Source: Amycolatopsis sp. CA-230715
Lineage (GTDB): Bacteria; Actinomycetota; Actinomycetes; Mycobacteriales; Pseudonocardiaceae
Length of the DNA: 64,000 bases
Reading direction: 5' to 3'
Assembly (NCBI RefSeq): GCF_018736145.1
Contig: NZ_CP059997.1
Coordinates: 8,679,501 to 8,743,500 of the forward strand
Shown here: in pieces, positions 50,835-58,720 of the stretch
How the letters are laid out: the number at the start of each line of letters is the position of its first letter
Position numbering within the stretch: position 1 is the first letter of the stretch
Made by a program: the position numbers and the translations under genes
Notes under the pieces: model-generated
Seen by the model: the letters and a program-made list of their open reading frames with translations, nothing else
Database searches by the model: none
What the model was told of the DNA's origin: nothing

Positions 50835-51953
50835 TCAGGCGGCAAAGCGGTTCGCGGGCCGGTCGAGGCCGAGCAGACCCCGCAGGGTGGTCGCCTCGTA
50901 GGTCTCGCGGAAGGCGTCGCGGACGCGGAGTTCGGGCACCAGCCCGGTGGTGACCGCGGTCAGGTCGTGCGGGAGCGCGCCCGGCCACAGCCGGAAACCC
51001 GCGAGCCCGGCGCGGTGCCAGCCGAGGAGGTGCTCGGCCAGTGCGGCCGGGGTGCCGGTGAAGACCGCGGTCCCGGTGACGAGTTCGGCTCGCTCGTCTA
51101 GACGCGCCTTTCGATCGGCCGCGGTCGCTGCCGTCTCGTCGAGGAAGACGACCAGATCGGCGATCGGGAGCACGGTCCGCTCCGCCGCTTCCGCGCGCAC
51201 GCGGTCCACGACGGCCGGGATTTCGTCGATGTCGTGCGGGGTCACGAAGGCGATGTCCGCGGAACGCCCGGCGAGGCGGAACGAATCGTCGTCCACGGCC
51301 GCGGTCGCGACCACCGGTTGCCCCTGCGGCGGGCGCGGCGTGATGGACGGTCCCTTGACGCTGAACCACTTTCCCGCGAAGCCGAGGTAGTGCAGCTCGT
51401 CCCGGTCGATGAACCGGCCGGTGGCCACGTCCCTGATCTCGGCGCCGTCTTCCCAGCTGTCCCAAAGGCCGCGCAGGACTTCGACGTAGTCGGCGGCCTC
51501 GTCGTGCAGACCGGCCGCCTCGTCGGGGAACCGGCGCCGCCCGAACTGCGCCGCTTCGGCGGGATCGGCGGAAACCTGGACCTGGATGCCCGCCCTTCCT
51601 TCGCTGACGTAGTCGACCGTGGCGATCGCCTTCGACAGGTGGAACGGTTCGGTGTGCGTCGCTGTCGCGGATGGGACCAGCCCGATGCGCGAGGTGTGCG
51701 GCGCGATCCGGGCCGCGACCAGTACGGCGTCGAGAGCGGCGTGGACGCGGCCGGTGTCGTCCGGCGGCGGCCCGAGTGAGTCCGCCAACGTGACGAAGTC
51801 CAGCAGCCCGGACTCCGCCTCGGCGACCAGGTCCGCCCAGTAGCGCGCGGTGACCAGTTCGGCCGGCTTCGCGTCCGGCTCCCGCCAGGCCGCGGGGTGG
51901 GCGCCCGCCCCCTCCAGTGCGACGGCGAGGTGCGGGTGCGGTACGGCTGCCAT
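50835..51953 (-). CDS. LLM-class flavin-dependent monooxygenase
   Basis: About 372 residues, a paralogue-like partner of the following monooxygenase: LDFVTLADSLGPPPDDTG, RIGLVPSATATHTEPFHLSK and SEGRAGIQVQVSADPAEAAQ. The C-terminal GFRLWPGALPHDLTAV is usual. ATG 51953 follows GGGAAAGGAGCGTC. It leads a two-gene operon. A 13-bp dyad lies 17-29 bp upstream of the start. Possible joint role in organosulfur or N-heterocycle use, not proven. Confidence 0.83.
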   Translation of the reverse strand: MAAVPHPHLAVALEGAGAHPAAWREPDAKPAELVTARYWADLVAEAESGLLDFVTLADSLGPPPDDTGRVHAALDAVLVAARIAPHTSRIGLVPSATATHTEPFHLSKAIATVDYVSEGRAGIQVQVSADPAEAAQFGRRRFPDEAAGLHDEAADYVEVLRGLWDSWEDGAEIRDVATGRFIDRDELHYLGFAGKWFSVKGPSITPRPPQGQPVVATAAVDDDSFRLAGRSADIAFVTPHDIDEIPAVVDRVRAEAAERTVLPIADLVVFLDETAATAADRKARLDERAELVTGTAVFTGTPAALAEHLLGWHRAGLAGFRLWPGALPHDLTAVTTGLVPELRVRDAFRETYEATTLRGLLGLDRPANRFAA

Positions 51954-52302
51954 GACGCTCCTTTCCCGGTGCGGTAACCGCATTGTGCGCCGGAAACGGG
52001 CGGGCCGCGCCCGGCGGCCACGTGCTGGGAAAGGTGGGACGAGTTCCCTTGAACGGGAATAAACCGGGCGAGGACTACCGTCGGGATTGCCACGATCGGC
52101 GCAGTGCGCCGCCTTGTCCACATCGGACTTCTCGGGTGCTTGCCGCGGCTACCGCGGAACTGGGTGTGACGTTCCGGGCACGTTCCGGGCTTTTTCCGGC
52201 CAAACCGGCGGGTATGTGAGCGCATCGGCGTGCTCAGGGGCTATTGTCTTGGCAACTCGTCCCCGAGTGTCCAAACCGAACTTTCGAAGGAACCCGTTAC
52301 CG
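51954..52302. other. Intergenic region between divergent LLM operon and lsr2
   Basis: This 349-bp gap holds no gene I can support. It contains a perfect dyad TGCGGT-A-ACCGCA (51970-51982) close to the LLM ribosome site, which could be an operator. No strong promoter is visible ahead of lsr2. Open frames across it look like noise. Confidence 0.5.
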
Positions 52303-52716
52303 ATGGCGCAGCAGGTACGTGTGGAGATGGTCGACGACATCGATGGCAGCGAAGCGAGCCAGACGGTGCCGTTCAGTCTCGACGGTGTGAGCTATGAAAT
52401 CGACCTCTCCGAGGACAACGCGGTGAACCTGCGCGAGGAGCTGGCGCCCTACGTGGCGGCGGCGCGGCGCATCGGTGGCCGCAAGTCCGGCCCCTCGGCT
52501 TCGCGGTCGTCCGACCCCGCCCGCCGGGAGCGCAACCGCGAGATCCGCGCGTGGGCGCAGGACAACGGATACGACCTCGCCGAGCGCGGCCGCCTCGCCT
52601 CCGAGGTGATCGAGGCGTTCGAGGCCGCGCAGCGCGAGGCCGCGGAGGAGAGCGCGAAGCCCGCGCGCAAGCGCGCGCCGCGGAAGCGGGCGGCGAAGAA
52701 GGATTCCGCAGCCTGA
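52303..52716 (+). CDS. lsr2: Lsr2 nucleoid-associated protein
   Basis: A 137-residue H-NS-like DNA-bridging protein. The N-terminal dimerisation domain is VEMVDDIDGSEASQTVPFSL and YEIDLSEDNAVNLREELAPY. The C-terminal AT-groove-binding domain holds the RGR motif in ERGRLASEVIEAF. A basic Ala/Lys/Arg tail (KPARKRAPRKRAAKKDSAA) is longer than in the mycobacterial protein. It silences AT-rich, often acquired DNA. ATG 52303 is the true start; the longer frame is not supported. A strong terminator follows. Confidence 0.95.
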   Translation: MAQQVRVEMVDDIDGSEASQTVPFSLDGVSYEIDLSEDNAVNLREELAPYVAAARRIGGRKSGPSASRSSDPARRERNREIRAWAQDNGYDLAERGRLASEVIEAFEAAQREAAEESAKPARKRAPRKRAAKKDSAA

Positions 52717-52732
52717 AAGAATTGACGGTATC

Positions 52733-52778
52733 GACCTGCCTGGTGCCCCGCTCCGCGGAGGGGACACCAGGCAGGGTC
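52733..52778. terminator. Strong bidirectional terminator
   Basis: GACCTGCCTGGTG then CCCC (52733-52749) pairs with GGGG and CACCAGGCAGGGTC (52760-52778), with one bulge in each arm and an 10-nt loop. It lies between lsr2 and the convergent lyase gene. Confidence 0.8.
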
Positions 52779-52812
52779 GTATCGGCGGCAATTCGCCACC
52801 TCCTCGCGCCGA

Positions 52813-53628
52813 TCAGATCTTCGTGGCGCTCACCGCGAAGTTGGAGAAGTAGGCGTGCACTTCGTGCTTCGGGCCCCAGCTCGTTTCATGGCCGCCGAAG
52901 AAGGTGGAGAAGAACACACCGCTGAACGGGATCTCGGAGATCCCCGGCGCCGCGCTCTCCGAGAGGACCTGCTTTCCGTCGTACCAGACGGTGATCTGCC
53001 CGTTCGACCGGTTCACCGACTGCTGGATGGTGTGCGTCTTGCCGTCGGGGGAGAAGCTCCACGAGCCGAGGCCGACGTCCTTCCCGTACCCGTCGCCGTC
53101 GGGCGTGTAGACGTACACCTCGCCCTTGCTGCCGTTGCGGAACATGAACCGCGTCGACCAGCCGGGGCCGTGGTTGCCGCCGCTGGCGTTGCCGGGGTCG
53201 CCGCCGTAGAGGCCGGGGAGCTTGCCGCCCCTGCCGTAGTCGAAGTCGGTGGGGAAGCGGATGTCGTACTTGAGGTAGAGCGTGGTCGCGTTCTCGAGAT
53301 CGCCCCGGCCGATCTTGCCGAGGTCCTGGTAGAACTGGCCGCCACCGCTGGTGGGGCAGTCCTTGCACGACGGCGCCGAGGATCCCTTGCCGTACTTGAC
53401 GTCCAGCGTGCCGCCGCTGGTGCTGAGGTTGTCGAAGCCGAACTGCCCCCTGCCGTCGATGCCCCAGCTCTGCTGCCACGACGACGAGGGGAAACCGGAG
53501 AACGTTCCCGTCCACGGGGTCGGTGCGGTCATGGCGGCTCCGGGGGTGAACGTGAGACCTGCGGCGACTCCTGCCGTCGCGCCGAGGACGAGCAGGCTCT
53601 TGCGCAGCCGAGAAACCAGCTGTGACAT
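52813..53628 (-). CDS. Secreted polysaccharide lyase (PL14-like)
   Basis: About 271 residues. ATG 53628 follows GGAAGGAACCCC and gives a signal peptide (RLRKSLLVLGATAGVAAGLT ending near PGAAMTA). The mature beta-jelly-roll domain has LYLKYDIRFPTDFDYGRGGK, GLYGGDPGNASGGNHGPGWS and FFSTFFGGHETSWGP, features of PL14-type alginate or glucuronan lyases. It would cut an acidic polysaccharide outside the cell. The frame extends upstream to 53760 without a credible start. Confidence 0.78.
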   Translation of the reverse strand: MSQLVSRLRKSLLVLGATAGVAAGLTFTPGAAMTAPTPWTGTFSGFPSSSWQQSWGIDGRGQFGFDNLSTSGGTLDVKYGKGSSAPSCKDCPTSGGGQFYQDLGKIGRGDLENATTLYLKYDIRFPTDFDYGRGGKLPGLYGGDPGNASGGNHGPGWSTRFMFRNGSKGEVYVYTPDGDGYGKDVGLGSWSFSPDGKTHTIQQSVNRSNGQITVWYDGKQVLSESAAPGISEIPFSGVFFSTFFGGHETSWGPKHEVHAYFSNFAVSATKI

Positions 53629-53814
53629 GGGGTTCCTTCCTGGACCGGGCGGCGGTGCCCGAGGCGGAGGCGGCGTAGGAAAACGGTAAAGGCACCGTGA
53701 ATCAAATTCAAGAGCGCGGATGAAGTTCATGTACATGAAAGATTCGCGGTAAACCGGCACTTAACCCCGACCCCGTGATCATGGCCGCACGATCGAGGAG
53801 AACTGGGGAATTCG

Positions 53815-54585
53815 ATGGCGACCGCACGCGCTCACGACGGCGACGAGATCTACTTCGAAGTGCACGGGGACGGGCCCGCCGTGCTGCTCTACAACGCCGA
53901 TCCGCGCCCGCCGGACCATCCGCTGCGCGACCGGATGACCGCCTTCACCGAGGCGGTGGTGGCGGAGCTGGCCGACCGCTACCGGGTGGTGCTGATGAGC
54001 TATCCGGGTGCGCCGAAGCCGGACACCTTCACCCCGGCCGCGGTGAACGCCGACATGCTGGCCATCGCCGACGCCGCGGGCGCCGAGCGCTTCGCTTGGT
54101 GGGGCTACTCCTTCGGCGGAGTCGCCGGGTTGCAGCTCGCGCTGAGCAGCGAGCGGGTGACCGCGCTCGCGATGACCGGCTTCCCGCCGCTGGACGGCCC
54201 GTACGAGGAAATGCTGCGGTACAGCGAACTCCTCGCGTCCGTCGAGACGGATGCGCTGGGCGCGCCCATTCCGGAGTCCGCACGCGCCCAGCTTCCGCAG
54301 TTCGCCACCTACTACCGCGCCCTGCGTGGTTTCGACGACCGTGCGGCGCAGCAGCGGCTGACGATTCCGAGGATGTGCTTCGTCGGCGGTGCCGACCGGA
54401 TCGTCGCGGGCGAGGACGAGATCACGCACCTCGGTGACACGGTCCGCGCGCACGAAGCGGAGTTGTCGGCGCTGGGCTGGGAAGTGGAGGTGCTCCCCGG
54501 CCTCGACCACCTCGGCGCGAGCGAAGCGGATGTCGTCGTGCCGCGGCTCAGCCGTTTTCTCGACCGGCATCTGCCCGTGCGCTGA
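53815..54585 (+). CDS. Alpha/beta hydrolase
   Basis: A 256-residue alpha/beta hydrolase with nucleophile elbow WGYSFGGVAG (Ser ~101), candidate Asp in FVGGADRIV and His in LPGLDHLG. The early GDGPAVLLYNADPRPPDHP loop is typical. ATG 53815 follows GAGGAGAACTGGGGAATTCG. No signal peptide. Substrate unknown. Its last 38 bp overlap the convergent gene. Confidence 0.83.
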   Translation: MATARAHDGDEIYFEVHGDGPAVLLYNADPRPPDHPLRDRMTAFTEAVVAELADRYRVVLMSYPGAPKPDTFTPAAVNADMLAIADAAGAERFAWWGYSFGGVAGLQLALSSERVTALAMTGFPPLDGPYEEMLRYSELLASVETDALGAPIPESARAQLPQFATYYRALRGFDDRAAQQRLTIPRMCFVGGADRIVAGEDEITHLGDTVRAHEAELSALGWEVEVLPGLDHLGASEADVVVPRLSRFLDRHLPVR

Positions 54586-55129
54586 GCGCCGATCGAATCG
54601 CGTCGGCGGCGGCACGGGGTTCGTCGGCGCGGAACCGGACGACGGTCGCGGTGTCGTCGGTTCCGGGCACCGCGACCGGGGTGGACAGTTCGACGGCGAC
54701 GTCGGTCTGATTGCCGACCGGCAGCGCGAGTTCGTCGCCGGTCAGCTCGACTGACCGTCCACTGTGGTCTTTCCTGGCGACGCGGACGGCGGTCACCCAG
54801 TGCAGCGGAACCCGCAGCTCGATCAGCGGACCCGACCTGAGCAGCAGCTCGCCGGGGCGCAGCACGTGCGGACGGGTGACCGCGGTGGCGATGAAACCGA
54901 GTATCTGAAGCAGCGCGAGCGCGTCCAAGACGTGCACGATCGGCCAGGGGACGAGCAGGCCGACGGCCGCCGTCTCGACGGCCACCACCCCGGCGAGCGC
55001 GAGCATCATCGGGACCCGGTCACGACTGTGCCCCAGCGCCACGTCCCGGGCGCCGACCCCGCGCTTGCGGCCGCGCACCCACCACCACAGGTCGGTGAAC
55101 GATCTCGTCTGGTACCGCAGCGCGCTCAC
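54548..55129 (-). CDS. Hypothetical membrane protein with PH-like domain
   Basis: A 193-residue protein: basic N-terminus (WWWVRGRKRGVGARD), two membrane helices (~42-85), then a ~100-residue beta-rich soluble part (RPGELLLRSGPLIELRVPLH; VRVARKDHSGRSVELTGDEL) reminiscent of bacterial PH domains. It overlaps the MerR gene start region by 4 bp and is translated after it, so it is probably the MerR operon partner. Function unknown. Confidence 0.6.
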   Translation of the reverse strand: MSALRYQTRSFTDLWWWVRGRKRGVGARDVALGHSRDRVPMMLALAGVVAVETAAVGLLVPWPIVHVLDALALLQILGFIATAVTRPHVLRPGELLLRSGPLIELRVPLHWVTAVRVARKDHSGRSVELTGDELALPVGNQTDVAVELSTPVAVPGTDDTATVVRFRADEPRAAADAIRSALSARADAGRENG

Positions 55130-55881
55130 GACAGCGACCGGATCGTCTGGCGCAGGACCTCCGCCTGCGCGGGTGAAACCGAACCCAGGATCGCGGCGGC
55201 GAACGGGGTTTCGAGGCTGCCGGACAGTTCGTCGGCGATCAGCGCGACGATCTCCGGCGGCATGCTCGCCGCGAATTCGGCGGCGAGGGCGGGCACGCGC
55301 GGGTCGTCGACCGGCGCATCGGACAGTTCGTCGAGCCGCCGGTGCAGCGCCAATCCCTTGGCGACGGCTTCGGGATCTTCGGCGGCCTCGGTCATCTTCG
55401 CGAGCACTTCCTGTTGTCCTGGCACGTTTTCCAGCAGGGCAACGAGTTCCCGTTCCAGCACGGCCATCGGCGAGGTCGCCGCGCCCGGTTGGTCGAGCGC
55501 GCCGAGCAGTGCCGCGGTTTCCGGCGAGACCGGGTCGTCCGCGTGGAGCGCTCCCGTCGCGGCGCGTTCGATCAACTCCGCGAGCCGCGCTCGCCGGTCC
55601 CTGATCGCGGTTTCGTGCCTGGCCAGGTCCTCGTCGAGATCGGCCAGTATTTCGTGCAGGTCCCGGCCCCGTTCGTCGGCGAGGACGTCGCGCACCTCGT
55701 CGAGGGTCAGGCCGAGTTCGGTCAGCCGCCTGATCCGCGCGAGCAGCACGACCTCGCGGAGGCCGTAGTGCCGGTACCCGTTCGCGAGGCGCCGGGGTTC
55801 CGGGAGCAGCCCGCGCTGGTGGTAGTGGCGGACCGTCCTGGTGCTGACGCCCGCGATCGAGGCGAGTTCACCGATCTGCAT
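55126..55881 (-). CDS. MerR-family transcriptional activator
   Basis: A 251-residue regulator. The N-terminal winged helix is QIGELASIAGVSTRTVRHYH and GLLPEPRRLANGYRHYG, then a coiled-coil dimer helix (~85-115) and a ~130-residue C-terminal ligand domain (TipAS/TetR-like helices). ATG 55881 lies six bases after a TCTACT -10. The promoter has a 19-bp spacer holding a dyad, the classic MerR self-controlled arrangement. Inducer unknown. Confidence 0.87.
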   Translation of the reverse strand: MQIGELASIAGVSTRTVRHYHQRGLLPEPRRLANGYRHYGLREVVLLARIRRLTELGLTLDEVRDVLADERGRDLHEILADLDEDLARHETAIRDRRARLAELIERAATGALHADDPVSPETAALLGALDQPGAATSPMAVLERELVALLENVPGQQEVLAKMTEAAEDPEAVAKGLALHRRLDELSDAPVDDPRVPALAAEFAASMPPEIVALIADELSGSLETPFAAAILGSVSPAQAEVLRQTIRSLS

Positions 55882-55887
55882 GCGCCC

Positions 55888-55918
55888 AGTAGAAACCTTG
55901 ACGCCGCGACAAGGTCAA
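55888..55918 (-). promoter_or_regulatory. MerR-type promoter with 19-bp spacer and operator
   Basis: Reading the minus strand, TTGACC (55918-55913), a 19-nt spacer and TCTACT (55893-55888) precede the MerR ATG by six bases. The spacer region holds the dyad ACCTTG-N9-CAAGGT (55895-55915). The over-long spacer and central dyad are the hallmark of promoters that MerR proteins untwist. The transcript would be leaderless. Confidence 0.75.
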
Positions 55919-55919
55919 G

Positions 55920-57071
55920 TCACAGCTGCAGTCTCGTGTCGGTCAGGGGATAGCCGACGCACGAGTGCGTGTAGCCGAACCACTCGTCGGACATCCGCAG
56001 CCTCGCCTCGTCGGCGTTGTAGATCTCGCCGCCGAGTACGCGGATGCGGCACTGACCGCATTCGCCCGAACGGCAGGACGCGTTCGGCCGGATGCCTTCG
56101 GCCTCGAGCGCGTCGAGCAGCGGCCGGTTGCGCGGGGTGCGGAACTCGTGCGCTCCGACGCTGACGGTGACCTCGCCCGACGGGTCGACGCCCGCGGGCC
56201 ACCGGGACTGGGCGGTCACGTCGGCCGGTGCGCCGTTCGCCTCGAAGCGGATCCGGTTCCGCGGATGCCCCGCGCCGGTCAGCTGGTCGAGCGCGTACGA
56301 ATAGAGCGCCTGCGGGCCGCAGACGTAGACCATCCGCCCGCGCAACGGTCCGGTGAGCGACTCCACCACCTCTGCGGAGAGGAGGCCTGTCGGACCGCGC
56401 CAGTCCGGGCCGGGATCCGTGATGACGTAGTCGACTTCGATGTTCGGTGACCTTTCCGCGAGTTCGTCGAGCTCCTCGCGGAAGATCACGTCGGAATCCG
56501 ACCGGCAGCCGTAGACGAGGTGGAACCGGCGATCGATCCGCTGGTCCACGATCTCCCTGAGCATGCTCATCGCGGGCGCGACACCGGACCCGCCCGCCAG
56601 GAAGACGACCTCGGAGCCGTGGAACAGCGGGTTGTGGTGGAACGTTCCGCTGGGTCCGGTCATGGTCAGGGTGTCGCCGGCCCCGACGCGGTCGATGAGG
56701 TGGTTGCTGATCCGTCCGCCGGGTACCCGGCGGACGGTGATGTCGTACCAGGCGCGCTGGGCGGGGCTGGACGAGATCGCGAACGGCCGGGTGGTCCCGC
56801 CGATGTGCAGCGAAACGTACTGCCCGGCGAGGAAGGGCGGCAGCAGCCGCACCTGCCCGGCGCGCTCGAACCGGAACGTCTTCGCGGACGCGGTTTCGGC
56901 CACGACATCGGTCACGGTGACCCGGAAACCGTCCGGATTGATCGCGGCCACTGTGCGCGGGAACGACCGGGGCGCCCCGCCCGAGGCGCGCTCGTCGATC
57001 TCGGCGCGGATCCGGTCCGCGTGGTCGACCATCGTGCATAGGGAGTTCTTCATCTTCGGTTCCTCACTCAT
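55920..57071 (-). CDS. Ferredoxin-NAD(P)H reductase-type flavoprotein with C-terminal 2Fe-2S domain
   Basis: A 383-residue electron-transfer protein. An N-terminal FAD-binding barrel (RPFAISSSPAQRAWYDITVR) is followed by an NAD(P)H domain (VVFLAGGSGVAPAMSMLREI, YVCGPQALYSY) and a plant-type 2Fe-2S ferredoxin domain with CRSGECGQC plus a distal Cys in HSCVGYPL. It resembles the reductase component of oxygenases. ATG 57071 overlaps the previous stop (ATGA, 57068-57071), coupling it to the oxidase gene, which it probably supplies with or drains of electrons. The long frame beyond 57071 is antisense noise. Confidence 0.87.
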   Translation of the reverse strand: MSEEPKMKNSLCTMVDHADRIRAEIDERASGGAPRSFPRTVAAINPDGFRVTVTDVVAETASAKTFRFERAGQVRLLPPFLAGQYVSLHIGGTTRPFAISSSPAQRAWYDITVRRVPGGRISNHLIDRVGAGDTLTMTGPSGTFHHNPLFHGSEVVFLAGGSGVAPAMSMLREIVDQRIDRRFHLVYGCRSDSDVIFREELDELAERSPNIEVDYVITDPGPDWRGPTGLLSAEVVESLTGPLRGRMVYVCGPQALYSYALDQLTGAGHPRNRIRFEANGAPADVTAQSRWPAGVDPSGEVTVSVGAHEFRTPRNRPLLDALEAEGIRPNASCRSGECGQCRIRVLGGEIYNADEARLRMSDEWFGYTHSCVGYPLTDTRLQL

Positions 57072-58552
57072 GCGGCGTTTTCGCGGAGCATGCGGGTGGC
57101 CACCCTGGCACCGGCTTCGAGCGTCGGCTGGAATCCGCCGAGGCCGGACCACGCACCCGCGACGTGCAGGCCGGGGACGGGTGGGTCGTTCTCGTCGTCG
57201 CGGAACAGCCAGCCCTCGGTGCGGTCCTGCGCGTAGCCGTAGATCGCCCCGCCCGGATGGCCGAGATAGCGTTCGAGCGTCACCGGGGTGGCGACGTCGA
57301 CCTCTTCGATCGCGGCGCGGACGTCGGGGAGGAGCGCCTCGACCCGGTCCAGCAAGGTCTCCGCGTAGGCGAACTTCGTCGTGGCGTACTCCGACGGCGG
57401 AACCGTCTGCCACGGGCTGGCGTACTGCAGGGTCATCAGGCTCGCGTGCGTCGACCCCGGCGGGGCGAACCCGATCGGCGTGACGTCGTACGAGCTGACG
57501 CAGATCGAGCGCGCGGGTTCGAGCGTGCGCATGGACGCGTACGCGCGGTCGTTGTCCAGATCGGCGCTGATGAAGCTGGTGCTGGTGGTGAACCCCAGTT
57601 CCGCGGGCGCGGCGGCCAATCCCATGTGCAGCACGAAACCGGACACCCCGACTCGCCGCGTCGCGAGATCGGCTCGGACGGCGGCGGGTGTTTTCCCGTC
57701 GAGCAGGTCGTAGGTGACCGGCAGCGCGGCGTTCGAAACGACCTCGCGCGTGGAGAACTCCTGGCCGTCCGAGAGCCGGACCCCGGTCACCGCGCCTCCG
57801 CCGGTGAGGATCCGGTCGACCGAGGTGGTGAACAGGGCCGTGCCGCCCGCCTCGGCGAAGGATTCGAAGATCGCCGAGGACATGGCCTGCGATCCGCCCT
57901 TCACGTGCCACGGTTTGAATTCGAGATATCCGAACAAGGTGGCCGCCATGTCCTGGAAGCTGAGCTTCGACGGTGGTTGCCCGAGATAGGGCCAGTACGC
58001 GGAAAGCGCGTGCTTGATGCGGGGATCGTCGAAGTGTTCGTCGAGAACGTCTTGGAGCGTGCGCAGGGCGTTCCGGAAGAAGACCTGGTCGATTTTGCCC
58101 GCCGGTATCCCGCGCAGTGCCGCGGCCCGCCAGAACGTGACCTCGCGGACCAGCCGGAAGAACCGCCGCAGATTTTCGCGGTTTCCGGGAAACGCGGTTT
58201 CGAGCGCTTCGGCCGCCCGGTCCCAGTCCGCGGGGATGGTCACGTCGTAGCAGCCGGGGACCACCGCGCGGTAGAGGTCGTCCTCCTGGACGAAGTCCAC
58301 TTTGCCGAGCACGCCCAGCTTGCCGAACAACCCGCGCAGCGTGCGCCTTTCCTGTCCTTCCACGCCCACACCGGAAAGCTGGTGGAGCGCGACCTCGAAT
58401 TCGAACCGGCCGCGCCGGAACGACGTGCCACAGCCTCCCGGCACGCTGTGCCGTTCGACCAGTAGGGTGCGCAGCCCGCCGCGTTGCAAGGTTGCCGCGG
58501 CGGTGAGCCCCGCGTTTCCGGCACCGATGACCACCGCGTCGAAATCAGTCAT
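57068..58552 (-). CDS. CrtI/RetSat-like NAD(P)/FAD-dependent oxidoreductase
   Basis: A 494-residue flavoprotein of the phytoene desaturase superfamily. The FAD motif is VVIGAGNAGLTAAATLQRGG, followed by VPGGCGTSFRRGRFEFEVAL. The C-terminal FAD clamp is VPGLHVAGAWSGLGGFQPTL. The middle (WHVKGGSQAMSSAIFESFAE) fits retinol saturase-like or carotene isomerase-like proteins rather than typical phytoene desaturases. No carotenoid genes are adjacent. It could saturate or desaturate a polyene or lipid. Start GTG or ATG at 58552 precedes MTDFDA. An upstream dyad may control the two-gene operon. Confidence 0.82.
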   Translation of the reverse strand: MTDFDAVVIGAGNAGLTAAATLQRGGLRTLLVERHSVPGGCGTSFRRGRFEFEVALHQLSGVGVEGQERRTLRGLFGKLGVLGKVDFVQEDDLYRAVVPGCYDVTIPADWDRAAEALETAFPGNRENLRRFFRLVREVTFWRAAALRGIPAGKIDQVFFRNALRTLQDVLDEHFDDPRIKHALSAYWPYLGQPPSKLSFQDMAATLFGYLEFKPWHVKGGSQAMSSAIFESFAEAGGTALFTTSVDRILTGGGAVTGVRLSDGQEFSTREVVSNAALPVTYDLLDGKTPAAVRADLATRRVGVSGFVLHMGLAAAPAELGFTTSTSFISADLDNDRAYASMRTLEPARSICVSSYDVTPIGFAPPGSTHASLMTLQYASPWQTVPPSEYATTKFAYAETLLDRVEALLPDVRAAIEEVDVATPVTLERYLGHPGGAIYGYAQDRTEGWLFRDDENDPPVPGLHVAGAWSGLGGFQPTLEAGARVATRMLRENAA

Positions 58553-58573
58553 GCCCCACTCGCTCCGTTCGAT

Positions 58574-58595
58574 TCAGGAATTGCGAATTTCCTGA
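58574..58595. promoter_or_regulatory. Candidate operator of the oxidoreductase operon
   Basis: An imperfect dyad, TCAGGAATT (58574-58582) and AATTTCCTGA (58586-58595), AT-rich against its surroundings, 22 bp upstream of the oxidoreductase start. The regulator is unknown; the two-component system divergent from it is a candidate. Confidence 0.45.
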
Positions 58596-58720
58596 TGGCG
58601 AAAAGCGTAGGGAACGGATCGGGGCGCGTCTTCGCCCCGGGAGGGTAAGTTCGGCTACCCCTCTGGTGGTAGCGGCCGGATGTGGCCGGATGCCAGCGCG
58701 GGCGCCGATACGGTCCGCTC

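Noticed and set aside
51954..52302. SAM or other riboswitch upstream of the LLM operon
   Set aside because: I could not find conserved riboswitch core motifs; only a short dyad is visible.
57072..57911. Upstream extension of the flavoreductase frame
   Set aside because: It runs antisense-of-frame inside the CrtI-like gene with Arg/Gly-rich noise; the ATGA overlap gives a better start.
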